Source of the DNA: Holosporales bacterium
GTDB lineage: Bacteria; Pseudomonadota; Alphaproteobacteria; BNTO01
Assembly: GCA_031273545.1 (NCBI GenBank)
Contig: JAISRQ010000001.1
Span: 1-11,313, forward strand
Length of the DNA: 11,313 bases
Reading direction: 5' to 3'
Shown here: in pieces, positions 1-6,986 of the stretch
Layout of the letters: each line of letters opens with the position of its first letter
Numbering within the stretch: position 1 is the first letter of the stretch
Translations under genes and position numbers: made by a program
Notes under the pieces: model-generated
The model's input: the letters and a program-made list of their open reading frames with translations, nothing else
The model's database searches: none
What the model was told of the DNA's origin: nothing

Positions 1-156
1 ATCTTCCTTAAAAGTTTGGTCTTTTACGTAATGAAGTTTATTCTCAATAAACCAATGATTTCGAATACATTGCCCAAAACCTTTGGCAGTTAATCCGTGT
101 TTTTCGTTAGATATATAGGCCCTGTTGAAACCTCTTCTATTTTTCTTATCAATTCC
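1..156 (-). pseudogene. ISAs1-like (IS4 superfamily) transposase fragment
   Basis: Read on the minus strand, this stretch is open from an in-frame TAA at 159-157 to the window edge. It contains AYISNEKHGLTAK, then IRNHWFIENKLHYVKD and TFKED. The HW-x-IEN-x-LH-x-V-x-D-x-TF-x-ED pattern is the signature around the catalytic glutamate of ISAs1-family ('H repeat-associated') transposases, where family members carry a YISSL segment followed by IRSHWGIENSLHWVLD. About 52 residues are visible. No start codon precedes them and the upstream side is closed by a stop, so the upstream (N-terminal) part of the transposase is not in frame here. The rest may continue beyond the left edge. I infer a decayed insertion sequence. 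No terminal inverted repeats can be seen, because the other end lies outside the window. Confidence 0.68.
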
Positions 157-475
157 TTAAAATTAGCCTAAGGGAAGCAGTCAGTTTGTGTTTGGATATA
201 GCAATGTTTATAAATCAGATTGTTCGCACCGATCATCATTGTAGTTCTCTAATACCAAACTCCATTATTAATGTCCCAGCCGTGTCTTCTATAAAATGGA
301 GTAATTTGTGATGTTGTCGGCTATTGTTTGGGTCATTATTAACGGCGTTTGATATAACATCAACAAATTTCACAGCCTCGCTTTGTGTTGGGCCTAACAC
401 GTTATCAGGCATTGACGTATACGACATATCTCTATTAGGATTGGTAATAGATTAGATTGATAGCTAGAGTACAAG
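157..475. other. Intergenic stretch upstream of the LRR gene
   Basis: About 320 bp without a firmly supported gene. It holds a 63-codon minus-strand ORF (listed separately at low confidence) and the upstream region of the LRR gene. The only promoter-like element is a TTGACG at 412-417 followed, after a short 15-bp spacer, by TATTAG at 433-438, which is a weak match. An 8-bp palindrome CGTATACG lies at 416-423. No tRNA or further transposase reading frame was recognised. Confidence 0.4.
236..427 (-). CDS. Small hypothetical protein (doubtful)
   Basis: A 63-codon ORF beginning with ATG and reading MSYTSMPDNVLGPTQSE at its start. It is predicted soluble and mixed in charge, with a Asn/Asp-rich middle (NNDPNNSRQHH) and no signal peptide, membrane segment or motif that I recognise. 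An AGAG lies just upstream, but it is too close to the ATG to be a convincing ribosome-binding site. It is divergent from the LRR gene and lies next to a decayed transposase, so it could be a small accessory gene, a remnant or chance. Its residue composition looks more protein-like than most shadow frames here, which is the only reason it is listed. Confidence 0.25.
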   Translation of the reverse strand: MSYTSMPDNVLGPTQSEAVKFVDVISNAVNNDPNNSRQHHKLLHFIEDTAGTLIMEFGIRELQ

Positions 476-2482
476 ATGAATAGATCATTAATAATAAAGA
501 AGATGTTATTTACGTGCATCGTGTTTGTGGGGGACAGTGGTTTCAGCTCAACAGCGAGACATCGGTCCGCCTCAGCAGCCGCTACAGCTCCAGGCGCTGC
601 GACAGCTCCTGCAGTGACCGGTAGTACCTTTACTGCGAAGGATCTCTTGTCCATCAAATTTCGCGATACAAAATCGATTGTACTTCCCGACACGATACTA
701 ACAATTGGAGATAGGGCTTTTTTACGCACCCCGTTAGCATCTATAACGCTCCCGAGGGCGCTAGTCTATATAGGAGAGGAAGCTTTTTCCGAGTGTAGAG
801 ATTTAAAATCGATTGTACTTCCTGATACTGTAGAAATAATTGGAAATAGTGCTTTTTCTCGTTGTCATAGTTTAAAAACAGTTAAACTTTCACCTAATAT
901 AACAGCTATCAGTGATGGCGTTTTTGCTTACTGTGTTGAATTACGAGAGATTGCAGTTCCTGATGGAGTCAAATCCATTGGAGAGAAGGCATTTATCAAT
1001 TGTCTAAATTTGAAAATAACTAAATTTCCAAGTAACGTAGAAATCATTGGGCCGAATGCTTTTGAGAACTGCAGAGCTTTGGAAGAAATGACACTTTGCA
1101 ACGTCAAATCCATTGGACGTTGTGCCTTTAATAATAGTACTTTGAAAAAAATAACGCTGCCAAATACTCTAACCACGATTGAATATGGTACTTTTGCTGG
1201 TTGCCCTCTGACTGAAATAACGCTGCCAGATAGTCTAACCACAATTGGAGGCTGTGCTTTTGCTCGTTGCCCTCTGACTGAAATAACGCTTCCTAGTGAG
1301 ATTAAAAGCATTGGAGCAGGAGCATTTGGCGGCTCTAAATTGGAAAGCGTAACGCTTCCAGATACAATAAGGACTATTGAAGGAGCTACTTTTTCTTGCG
1401 ATTCTCTGAAAGAAATTACGCTTCCTGGAGTTACTGCTATAGGGATGAACGCTTTTGCTGGCTGTACTTCGTTGGTAGATTTAAAACAGATGGATAAAGT
1501 AACTACTATTGAGGAGCTAGCTTTTATGCATTGTTCTTCATTGAAACAGATAACGTTGCCGAATGCAGTTACTGTCGTTGAAAATGGTACCTTTTTCAAC
1601 TGTTTATCGTTAACAACGGCAATACTTCCTGGAGTAACCACCATAAAGGGTGATGCTTTTGCAAATTGTAAATCATTGGTAAATCTAAAACTGGCAGATA
1701 ATTTAAAAACAATAGAACATGACGCTTTTCGGGGTTGTTCTTCTTTGTCTCAGATAAAGATAGACAACGTAACAACCATAGGAGATCGCGCTTTTAATGG
1801 TTGTCATTCATTGACACAAATAACGTTACATCGTTGCATAACGAGCGTTAATGTTAGTACTTTTGCAAATTGTAAATCATTGACAAATGTTACGCTCCCG
1901 GGAGTGACTAGCATCATGGACAATGCTTTTTATAATTGCGAAAAGTTGGAAAAGTTAACTCAAATGGAGAATATCACTTACATCGGAAAGGAAGCGTTAG
2001 CTGGGTGTATGTCTTTGAAAGAAATAAAACTTCCTGATGGACTTGAGAGCATTGAGCTTAAGGCTTTTTCTCGTACTGGATTAAAAGAAGTAAAGGCTCC
2101 GTCTAGTTTAAAACATATTGGATTTGGAGCATTTTATCAGACGAGACTAGATGTGCTAGATTTGTCTGACTGTTGGGCTGTTACGTTTTTTGACGAAGAA
2201 TCTGAAAAATTGTCTAAATATTGTGAAAATAAGCATAAAAATAAGGAACTTGGACAAATAAACTTGATCCTAGACGGTTTATTCATTCCTCTCACATTAG
2301 ATCGTGGATTAGTTGACAAAAGATATGATCTCGCACGCAATTCATACTGCCGATGGGAAAAAGGATGGCAAGATGCGAAGGCGTCTATTCCCGATAAATG
2401 TAAAGTTTTCCTCCCGAGAAATCTAGGGAATTGGGAGTTTGATGCCGAAGCAAAAGAATGGAAGCGGTATCTTGGAGGTTAA
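476..2482 (+). CDS. Secreted BspA-type leucine-rich repeat (LRR_5) protein
   Basis: A 668-residue protein. The N-terminus (MNRSLIIKKMLFTCIVFVG) is basic then hydrophobic, as in a signal peptide, and is followed by an Ala/Pro/Thr-rich linker at about 31-50. From about residue 67 to 565 there are roughly 22 tandem repeats of 21-23 residues with the pattern SLKEITLP-x-x-(V/L)-T-x-IG-x-x-AF-x-(G/N)C, which is the LRR_5/BspA (Treponema pallidum-type) repeat. The last ~105 residues (566-668) are not LRR: they are charged, Trp-containing (CRWEKGWQDA, NWEFDAEAKEW) and not recognised. BspA-like LRRs are protein-binding solenoids found in oral bacteria, host-associated bacteria and protists such as Trichomonas; known examples mediate adhesion. 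A surface or host-binding role is inferred here. The ATG at 476 is chosen because it gives the full signal peptide; the ATG at 503 (residue 10) is an alternative, and only a weak AGAG precedes the first. An exact 25-nt repeat (1200-1224, 1266-1290) indicates duplication of repeat units. Confidence 0.88.
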   Translation: MNRSLIIKKMLFTCIVFVGDSGFSSTARHRSASAAATAPGAATAPAVTGSTFTAKDLLSIKFRDTKSIVLPDTILTIGDRAFLRTPLASITLPRALVYIGEEAFSECRDLKSIVLPDTVEIIGNSAFSRCHSLKTVKLSPNITAISDGVFAYCVELREIAVPDGVKSIGEKAFINCLNLKITKFPSNVEIIGPNAFENCRALEEMTLCNVKSIGRCAFNNSTLKKITLPNTLTTIEYGTFAGCPLTEITLPDSLTTIGGCAFARCPLTEITLPSEIKSIGAGAFGGSKLESVTLPDTIRTIEGATFSCDSLKEITLPGVTAIGMNAFAGCTSLVDLKQMDKVTTIEELAFMHCSSLKQITLPNAVTVVENGTFFNCLSLTTAILPGVTTIKGDAFANCKSLVNLKLADNLKTIEHDAFRGCSSLSQIKIDNVTTIGDRAFNGCHSLTQITLHRCITSVNVSTFANCKSLTNVTLPGVTSIMDNAFYNCEKLEKLTQMENITYIGKEALAGCMSLKEIKLPDGLESIELKAFSRTGLKEVKAPSSLKHIGFGAFYQTRLDVLDLSDCWAVTFFDEESEKLSKYCENKHKNKELGQINLILDGLFIPLTLDRGLVDKRYDLARNSYCRWEKGWQDAKASIPDKCKVFLPRNLGNWEFDAEAKEWKRYLGG

Positions 2483-2843
2483 TTTCCGTCATTATAAAGA
2501 AAATCCGACATAGGAAAACGGGCTATTGTTTTGTCTGTTTTCCTGGTCTGGCTTTGTCTGGCATGCGAAATTCGCAGCCTTGGCCTCCTGCAAAAATCTA
2601 TCGACTGTTGTGGGACATTTTTTGTGTATGGATATGTGCATGATTAAAGTGAACATATCTTGCATACTACTTTCAATACTTGCTACAGTGCGTATAGACA
2701 AAACCTTCTACCGCTTACGATTCTTTAGGGGACCGCAATCTTTGAGGCCCCTAACACCCCAAAAGATTATGGACTTTTTCGCCAGTAAACGATTGCGATT
2801 CCTCAAATTCTTTTCCGCAATCCTCGAATGCCCCGGGATGCTA
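2483..2843. other. Intergenic region between convergent LRR gene and gpsA
   Basis: A 361-bp stretch between two convergent genes. ORFs of 60-115 codons cross it on both strands, but none has a good ribosome-binding site or a recognisable product, and the longest overlaps the gpsA 3' end. What can be seen are secondary-structure elements: a 12-bp stem at 2512-2544, a TTAGGGG/CCCCTAA stem at 2725-2754, and GATTGCG (2791-2797), which can pair with either of two CGCAATC copies (2734-2740, 2816-2822). None is followed by a run of U on either strand, so no classical terminator is assigned. Confidence 0.45.
2512..2544 (+). terminator. Long hairpin 30 bp after the LRR gene (possible terminator)
   Basis: AGGAAAAC (2512-2519) pairs perfectly with GTTTTCCT (2537-2544). 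Four further pairs, including two G-U wobbles, extend it inward to a 12-bp stem with a 9-nt loop. Its position just past the LRR stop codon suggests a role in transcript 3'-end formation or stability. No U-tract follows, so intrinsic termination is uncertain. Confidence 0.35.
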
Positions 2844-3869
2844 TCACACAAACGAATCATTCAGTACACTTAGGACAGATGGTTCCGGAGCCGCCTCACA
2901 ATACACCACGTTATAAACCATATCCAACACAGGTGTTTGCAGATCGAACCTCCTTGCCATCGCATACGCCGCCCTTGCCGTATCAGCCCCTTCGACGCGC
3001 ATCTCCTTCAACAGCTTCCCCACAGACTCTTTCCGTGCGACACGTGCCCCAAATGTCGTGTTCCGGGACTGTTCGCTAAAACACGTCATTGCAACATCTC
3101 CGATCCCACTGACACCTAATAATGTACCCACTACTCCGCCACATTTTTGCACGAACGCAACTATTTCCGCGAAACCTTGCTCAAATATTATGGCTTTTGT
3201 ATTTTGCCCTAAACCTAACCCAGACACCATTCCACACGCAATCGCCAACACATTCTTTAGCGCCCCAGAAACCTGTACACCTACGGTATCCCGACTTGCA
3301 TAAATTTTAAACGTGGGAGACACAATCATAGGAGCAACAGTCTTACACAAAGTAATATCAAAGGATGATAGCACCGATGCCGAGTGCATACCTACAGCCA
3401 CTTCTCTCGCAAAATTCGGACCAGACAACACGCCCGTAGGGTTCGGCAAAACGCGCTGAATCGCATCAGACAACAGCACGCCACATTGGTCTTCTTCGTC
3501 CCAGACAAACCCCTTCGAGCAAATCACAACAGGCACAGACGGGATAATTATGGGCTTCAAGATGTGGGCTGTTTCTAATGTATTAGCGACAGGAACAGCC
3601 CAGAATACGGCCTCGACGCTGCTTAATGTCGTAAACATATCATCAAATGCCTGAGTCCCTTCTTTCAACGTTTCAAAACTTGGGCCAAATTCAATTTCAT
3701 TGGGAATTTGCAAATCTAACGCAGCGCTTTTCTTGTTTTTTATTAATGCGTCACGTTCGCTTATAAACTTTGGGAGCAAGAAAACGTTGCTCCCGGCCCT
3801 GTTTAGGGCAATGCTCAAAGAAGTTCCCCAAGCACCTGCGCCTAATACCGCAACCTTGTGGTTGTTCAT
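2844..3869 (-). CDS. gpsA: Glycerol-3-phosphate dehydrogenase [NAD(P)+]
   Basis: A 341-residue protein, about the usual length (E. coli has 339). It reduces dihydroxyacetone phosphate to sn-glycerol 3-phosphate, the backbone for phospholipid synthesis, in the cytoplasm. Visible features in order: the Rossmann dinucleotide loop GAGAWG at 10-15, the CSKGF motif with Lys119, LSGPNFAREV at 148-157, the SGALKN segment at 201-206 with the presumed catalytic Lys205, and SGIGDVAMTC followed by QSRN at 254-270, which match the substrate-binding C-terminal domain. The start is supported by AGAGAG about 8 nt upstream of the ATG. It lies 49 bp downstream of the Do-family protease gene on the same strand and may share its transcript. 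It is convergent with the LRR gene. All family motifs are intact; NTKA replaces the common NTRA, a conservative change. Confidence 0.96.
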   Translation of the reverse strand: MNNHKVAVLGAGAWGTSLSIALNRAGSNVFLLPKFISERDALIKNKKSAALDLQIPNEIEFGPSFETLKEGTQAFDDMFTTLSSVEAVFWAVPVANTLETAHILKPIIIPSVPVVICSKGFVWDEEDQCGVLLSDAIQRVLPNPTGVLSGPNFAREVAVGMHSASVLSSFDITLCKTVAPMIVSPTFKIYASRDTVGVQVSGALKNVLAIACGMVSGLGLGQNTKAIIFEQGFAEIVAFVQKCGGVVGTLLGVSGIGDVAMTCFSEQSRNTTFGARVARKESVGKLLKEMRVEGADTARAAYAMARRFDLQTPVLDMVYNVVYCEAAPEPSVLSVLNDSFV

Positions 3870-3918
3870 ACGAATACTCTCTAACTATAGCCATGTATAA
3901 TACCATTATTACACAACC

Positions 3919-5916
3919 CTACTTAAATAAGTTCGCAATTGTTTCCGCAAAATTACCAATAGCCATCTTTACTTTTCCAAAAAAGGAACAATTCGTCGAA
4001 TCGCACGCATTCGGTTCCGTTTTTTGTGGCAAAGGATCACTACTGCGAGACGACTGTTCCTTCAAGGAACATGTTTTTTGTTTACTTTCAACCCGTTCTA
4101 TTGTCTTGCAAGATTCTTCTTTTGAGACACCGCTACCTTCCTTCACAGCCTCCTTATCGTCCGAATCTTTGCCATTTTCATCTTCAGTGCTTTTGCCTGA
4201 AGCTTTCGCTTTCGCGTTTTTTTTATCAGCCCGCTTAGAGTCTTTAGACTTATCAGAACCTTTCTCGCCTGCCAGTTTCTTCAACTCATCATCTTCATCT
4301 AGCCTAATCGCCAAGAACCGGTCCACACCATCATGCTTGACGCGTATAGTAAGGTAACGCCTCCCAGCTTTTAATACCCTAACTGCACAGTCCTTAAACT
4401 CTTGAACTTTTTTGATCGCAGATCCGTCCGCCTCGGTAATGTTATCCCCTCGTACAATCCCTATTTCGTCGGCCGCGCTATCAGGTTGAACGTTGGTTAC
4501 AATTACACCTTTCTCGTCTTTACCTGAAGAAGACTTATTCGATCCAGCATTTGCAAGCGCCATTCCCAATATATTCACAGACTTACTGTCGTCCGCAGAC
4601 TTTCCAGCAGAAGGCGTTCCGTTTATCTTGTCAAAATCTCCAAGTTTCACGTCAATTATCAGCTCTTTGACGCTACCCTTGCTGTCCTTCCTTAGCACAA
4701 CAACTTTATGACTCGTATCTACACGCGCATCCCCGACAGCCCGAGACAACTTCGATTTCCCTGATATTTCCGTATCATCAAACTTCACAATAATATCGCC
4801 ATCTTGTATGCCTGCTTTGTTGGCTGGGCCGTCGGGCTCAACTCGCGCAACAATGGCACCGCTCTTGAATTTAGTGATACCAAGTCCCTCGGCCATATCT
4901 TTGTCGAAATCTTGTACGGATACTCCAAGGGCGCCATGTTGAGCTTTTTGGTCGTTTATCAGCTGATCAATCACTTTTCTCGCGTTATTTGAAGGAATTG
5001 CAAAGCCTATTCCAACATTCCCCCCTGAAGGAGTGATGATTACCGTATTGATTCCAATCACGTGACCGTGTACGTCAATTAAACATCCTCCTGAGTTACC
5101 CATGTTTATTTGGGCACTATGCTGAATGAAATCATCCGTAAACGTGGTTGACGACCCTGCAAAGGGGATGTCTCGGCTTTTAGCAGAAACGATTCCATGA
5201 GTGACAGTGTTTCCTAACCCAAACGGGTTTCCGATCGCCAGTACCCAGTTCCCAACCTCAGCTTTGGATGAATCACCCCATTCCAACGGAGTAATCATAT
5301 GTAGCTGCTCTTTCGGAACATCCTTTAATTCAATTTTTAAAACGGCCAAATCCGTCCTTGGGTCGGTTCCGTGTACTGTTGCCGGAACTTCCGTCTTGTC
5401 ACTAAGAAGGATCTTCACCTTTACGATGTTCTCTACGATATGGTTGTTTGTTGCAACATACGCGCAGTCCTTGTCCACCTGTATAAAGAATCCAGAGCCG
5501 CCAACCCTAACCTTTTTGGGTTGCTCTCTCCCGCCAGAGAAGCTTCGGAAAAAGTCCTCAAACGGCGTTCCCTTGAAGCTTCGTCCAAATTGCTCCGCAC
5601 TATCGTCGTTTCCCGGCTGTGACTGAACCGCTACTATGCTGACTACGCTATTCGTCACAGTTTTTACGATTTTCGCAAAGTTTCCCGCCATAAATAGGGC
5701 AGCAATTGTCGGATCCAACGGGGACGCAGCCTCTGACGTCGCTGCACTAGCCGTAACAGCATCGCCAGACTTATGTTCTCCTGACGACGACGGGTTTGCG
5801 CTATCGCTTTTAGCATCCGATCCGCCACTCTCTTTATCCGGAGCGACATCCGCAAACGCAATATTTAATAAACTACTAAATGTTAAAATCACAGATATCT
5901 TATTCATAGATGACAT
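3919..5916 (-). CDS. Do-family (DegP/HtrA) periplasmic serine protease with C-terminal tail
   Basis: A 665-residue protein. The N-terminus MSSMNKISVILTFSSLLNIA followed by FADVA is a signal peptide, and a Ser/Asp/Ala-rich linker runs to about 70. The trypsin-like domain (about 80-320) has the triad His159 (ATNNHI), Asp189 (TDPRTDLAVLKI) and Ser275 (GNSGGCLID), so it should be catalytically competent. Two PDZ domains follow at about 325-425 and 446-540. DegP-type proteases normally end here, at about 470-500 residues. This one adds about 120 residues: a Lys/Ser/Asp/Glu-rich low-complexity segment (545-600), a stretch with four Cys (603, 616, 638, 643), and a terminal amphipathic segment (VKMAIGNFAETIANLFK). 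The family degrades or refolds misfolded envelope proteins; the tail's role is unknown. GGAGA 4 nt before the ATG supports the start. Which Do paralogue (DegP, DegQ or MucD) it represents cannot be told, so no symbol is given. Probably the first gene of a unit with gpsA. Confidence 0.94.
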   Translation of the reverse strand: MSSMNKISVILTFSSLLNIAFADVAPDKESGGSDAKSDSANPSSSGEHKSGDAVTASAATSEAASPLDPTIAALFMAGNFAKIVKTVTNSVVSIVAVQSQPGNDDSAEQFGRSFKGTPFEDFFRSFSGGREQPKKVRVGGSGFFIQVDKDCAYVATNNHIVENIVKVKILLSDKTEVPATVHGTDPRTDLAVLKIELKDVPKEQLHMITPLEWGDSSKAEVGNWVLAIGNPFGLGNTVTHGIVSAKSRDIPFAGSSTTFTDDFIQHSAQINMGNSGGCLIDVHGHVIGINTVIITPSGGNVGIGFAIPSNNARKVIDQLINDQKAQHGALGVSVQDFDKDMAEGLGITKFKSGAIVARVEPDGPANKAGIQDGDIIVKFDDTEISGKSKLSRAVGDARVDTSHKVVVLRKDSKGSVKELIIDVKLGDFDKINGTPSAGKSADDSKSVNILGMALANAGSNKSSSGKDEKGVIVTNVQPDSAADEIGIVRGDNITEADGSAIKKVQEFKDCAVRVLKAGRRYLTIRVKHDGVDRFLAIRLDEDDELKKLAGEKGSDKSKDSKRADKKNAKAKASGKSTEDENGKDSDDKEAVKEGSGVSKEESCKTIERVESKQKTCSLKEQSSRSSDPLPQKTEPNACDSTNCSFFGKVKMAIGNFAETIANLFK

Positions 5917-6017
5917 AATCTCTCCAAATCCAAACGACCGTGCAAAAAGCTAGGTCTCCTGAGTTTCTATCGCCTTGATATTACACAGTATAACAAGAAA
6001 ACGTTAAAATATCATAA

Positions 6018-6043
6018 AAGCTCCTTGAATTATTTTGGAGCTT
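6018..6043 (-). terminator. Probable intrinsic terminator after the aquaporin gene
   Basis: On the minus strand AAGCTCC and GGAGCTT form a perfect 7-bp stem around a 12-nt AT-rich loop, followed by TTTTATGATATTTT. It starts about 21 nt after the aquaporin stop codon and lies upstream of the protease start. This would separate the two transcripts, so the protease gene would need its own promoter in 5917-6017. A TATACT and a TAATAT there are possible -10 elements, but neither has a good -35. Confidence 0.6.
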
Positions 6044-6064
6044 GTATGACTACGATATCGCTGA

Positions 6065-6754
6065 TTACTTTTTGCATTCTCCCGTAAAAAAGCTGCCCGC
6101 AAGTACCGCAAGAACGGCCCCTACGAAATGCGCCGCAAGGAATAACCCAAGCTGAGTAATCGCCCAACCGCCATGGAATACTGCAACGCCAAGGCTCCGC
6201 GCAACGTTCAGTGACCCATTGGTAAGCGGGATAAGACACATCAGCAAGACGCTCAACGTTCCCCCTATAACAACCGGAGCAAATCCATCCGGGACCAGCT
6301 TCGTCGTTGCAAGCAAAATTACGAAAATCAATACGAACGACCCGACGACTTCGCCAAGGAAGCCTGCCAAGACGGAGCAATTCGTCGGGGAATGCTCGCC
6401 CATTCCGTTTAGTGCTAGCCCTGCGCTAACGTCAACATTTGGCGCCCCTTTTGCAATAACATACAGCAAGCACCCCGCAGCAATCGCGCCCAACAATTGG
6501 AATATAATGTATCCCCCGACATCCTTTGCTGGAAACCGCTTAGCAAGACACAAACCTACCGTTACAGCAGGGTTTAAGTGACATCCCGAAATTCCTCCGA
6601 ATATGTATGCGCTGGCCATAAGGGTTAACCCAAACACCAAACTGACACCAAGCCAGCCGATTTGCCCACCGGATAACACGGCACTGGTGCATCCCAAAAA
6701 CACTAACAAAAACGTTCCTACAAGTTCAGCTGCATACTTCTTACATCCACACAT
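6065..6754 (-). CDS. aqpZ: AqpZ-like aquaporin / MIP-family channel
   Basis: A 229-residue membrane channel that aligns along its whole length with E. coli AqpZ (231 residues as I recall it). Shared blocks are AAELVGTFLLVF, the first pore motif in GCHLNPAVTVG (61-63), RFPAKDVGGYI, NGMGEHSP, DGFAP and FHGGWAITQL. About six membrane segments plus two half-helices are evident. Two departures stand out. The second pore motif reads NVA (183-185) instead of NPA. At the aromatic/Arg filter Phe41 and Arg186 are kept, but the His and Thr positions are Leu171 and Gly180. The ATG at 6754 is chosen over the longer open frame (which runs to 7063) because it has GAGG 7 nt upstream and matches the family N-terminus; the upstream codons resemble no MIP sequence. 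The family carries water, and glycerol in GlpF-type members; substrate here is uncertain, so the symbol denotes similarity only. Confidence 0.9.
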   Translation of the reverse strand: MCGCKKYAAELVGTFLLVFLGCTSAVLSGGQIGWLGVSLVFGLTLMASAYIFGGISGCHLNPAVTVGLCLAKRFPAKDVGGYIIFQLLGAIAAGCLLYVIAKGAPNVDVSAGLALNGMGEHSPTNCSVLAGFLGEVVGSFVLIFVILLATTKLVPDGFAPVVIGGTLSVLLMCLIPLTNGSLNVARSLGVAVFHGGWAITQLGLFLAAHFVGAVLAVLAGSFFTGECKK

Positions 6755-6986
6755 AGTAAAACCTCGATAAACAAAAAATTGACTCCTCAATAAATAAATG
6801 TTGACACGTTTTACAACGGATATAAATATAAAATTTAACACGAAATGATAAGCGGTTGGCCGTAGAACGTTATACGGCAGCTTGATATAGAAGGATTGGT
6901 ACGGAAGGAAACGTGTTATGCCACCAAATGATTGCAGAGTTGTTGGAGACACAAACACTTGCATTTCCTGTTTTCTCTCCCCGAAT
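6755..6986. promoter_or_regulatory. Aquaporin upstream region
   Basis: A 232-bp spacer between the end of the transporter gene and the aquaporin start. It holds the near-perfect palindrome at 6859-6878 (listed separately). A perfect TTGACA occurs at 6801-6806 on the plus strand, with TAAATA 16 bp further on at 6823-6828, but no plus-strand gene lies downstream. No strong minus-strand promoter was found; TTGTAA with a 17-bp spacer to TTATTG is the best, and it is weak. Confidence 0.3.
6859..6878. promoter_or_regulatory. 20-bp near-perfect palindrome (candidate operator)
   Basis: GCCGTAGAACGTTATACGGC is self-complementary at nine of ten base pairs. The half-sites GCCGTA/TACGGC flank a central AACGTT. 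Outer AAGC (6850-6853) and GCTT (6880-6883) could extend a hairpin. It lies about 105 bp upstream of the aquaporin start codon and 109 bp past the transporter stop. No U-run follows on either strand, so an operator for a dimeric regulator fits at least as well as a terminator. Confidence 0.4.

Noticed and set aside
394..729. 111-codon minus-strand ORF over the LRR start
   Set aside because: It overlaps the signal peptide and Ala-rich linker of the LRR gene antisense, with no ribosome-binding site or recognisable product.
928..1644. 238-codon minus-strand ORF inside the LRR gene
   Set aside because: It is a shadow of the repetitive LRR coding frame; its own repeats mirror the LRR units and its composition is not that of a real protein.
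2492..2701. 69-codon minus-strand ORF in the LRR-gpsA gap
   Set aside because: It looks somewhat protein-like but has no family resemblance or supporting start signal that I could see.
2725..2754. TTAGGGG/CCCCTAA hairpin as an intrinsic terminator for gpsA
   Set aside because: The stem is good but no U-run follows on either strand, and it is about 90 bp past the gpsA stop.
2526..2873. 115-codon plus-strand ORF after the LRR gene
   Set aside because: No recognisable domain, no good ribosome-binding site, and it runs into the gpsA 3' end; treated as intergenic.
3770..4357. 195-codon plus-strand ORF across gpsA start and protease end
   Set aside because: It is antisense to the low-complexity Lys/Ser-rich tail of the protease, which produces a spurious Ser/Phe/Leu-rich frame.
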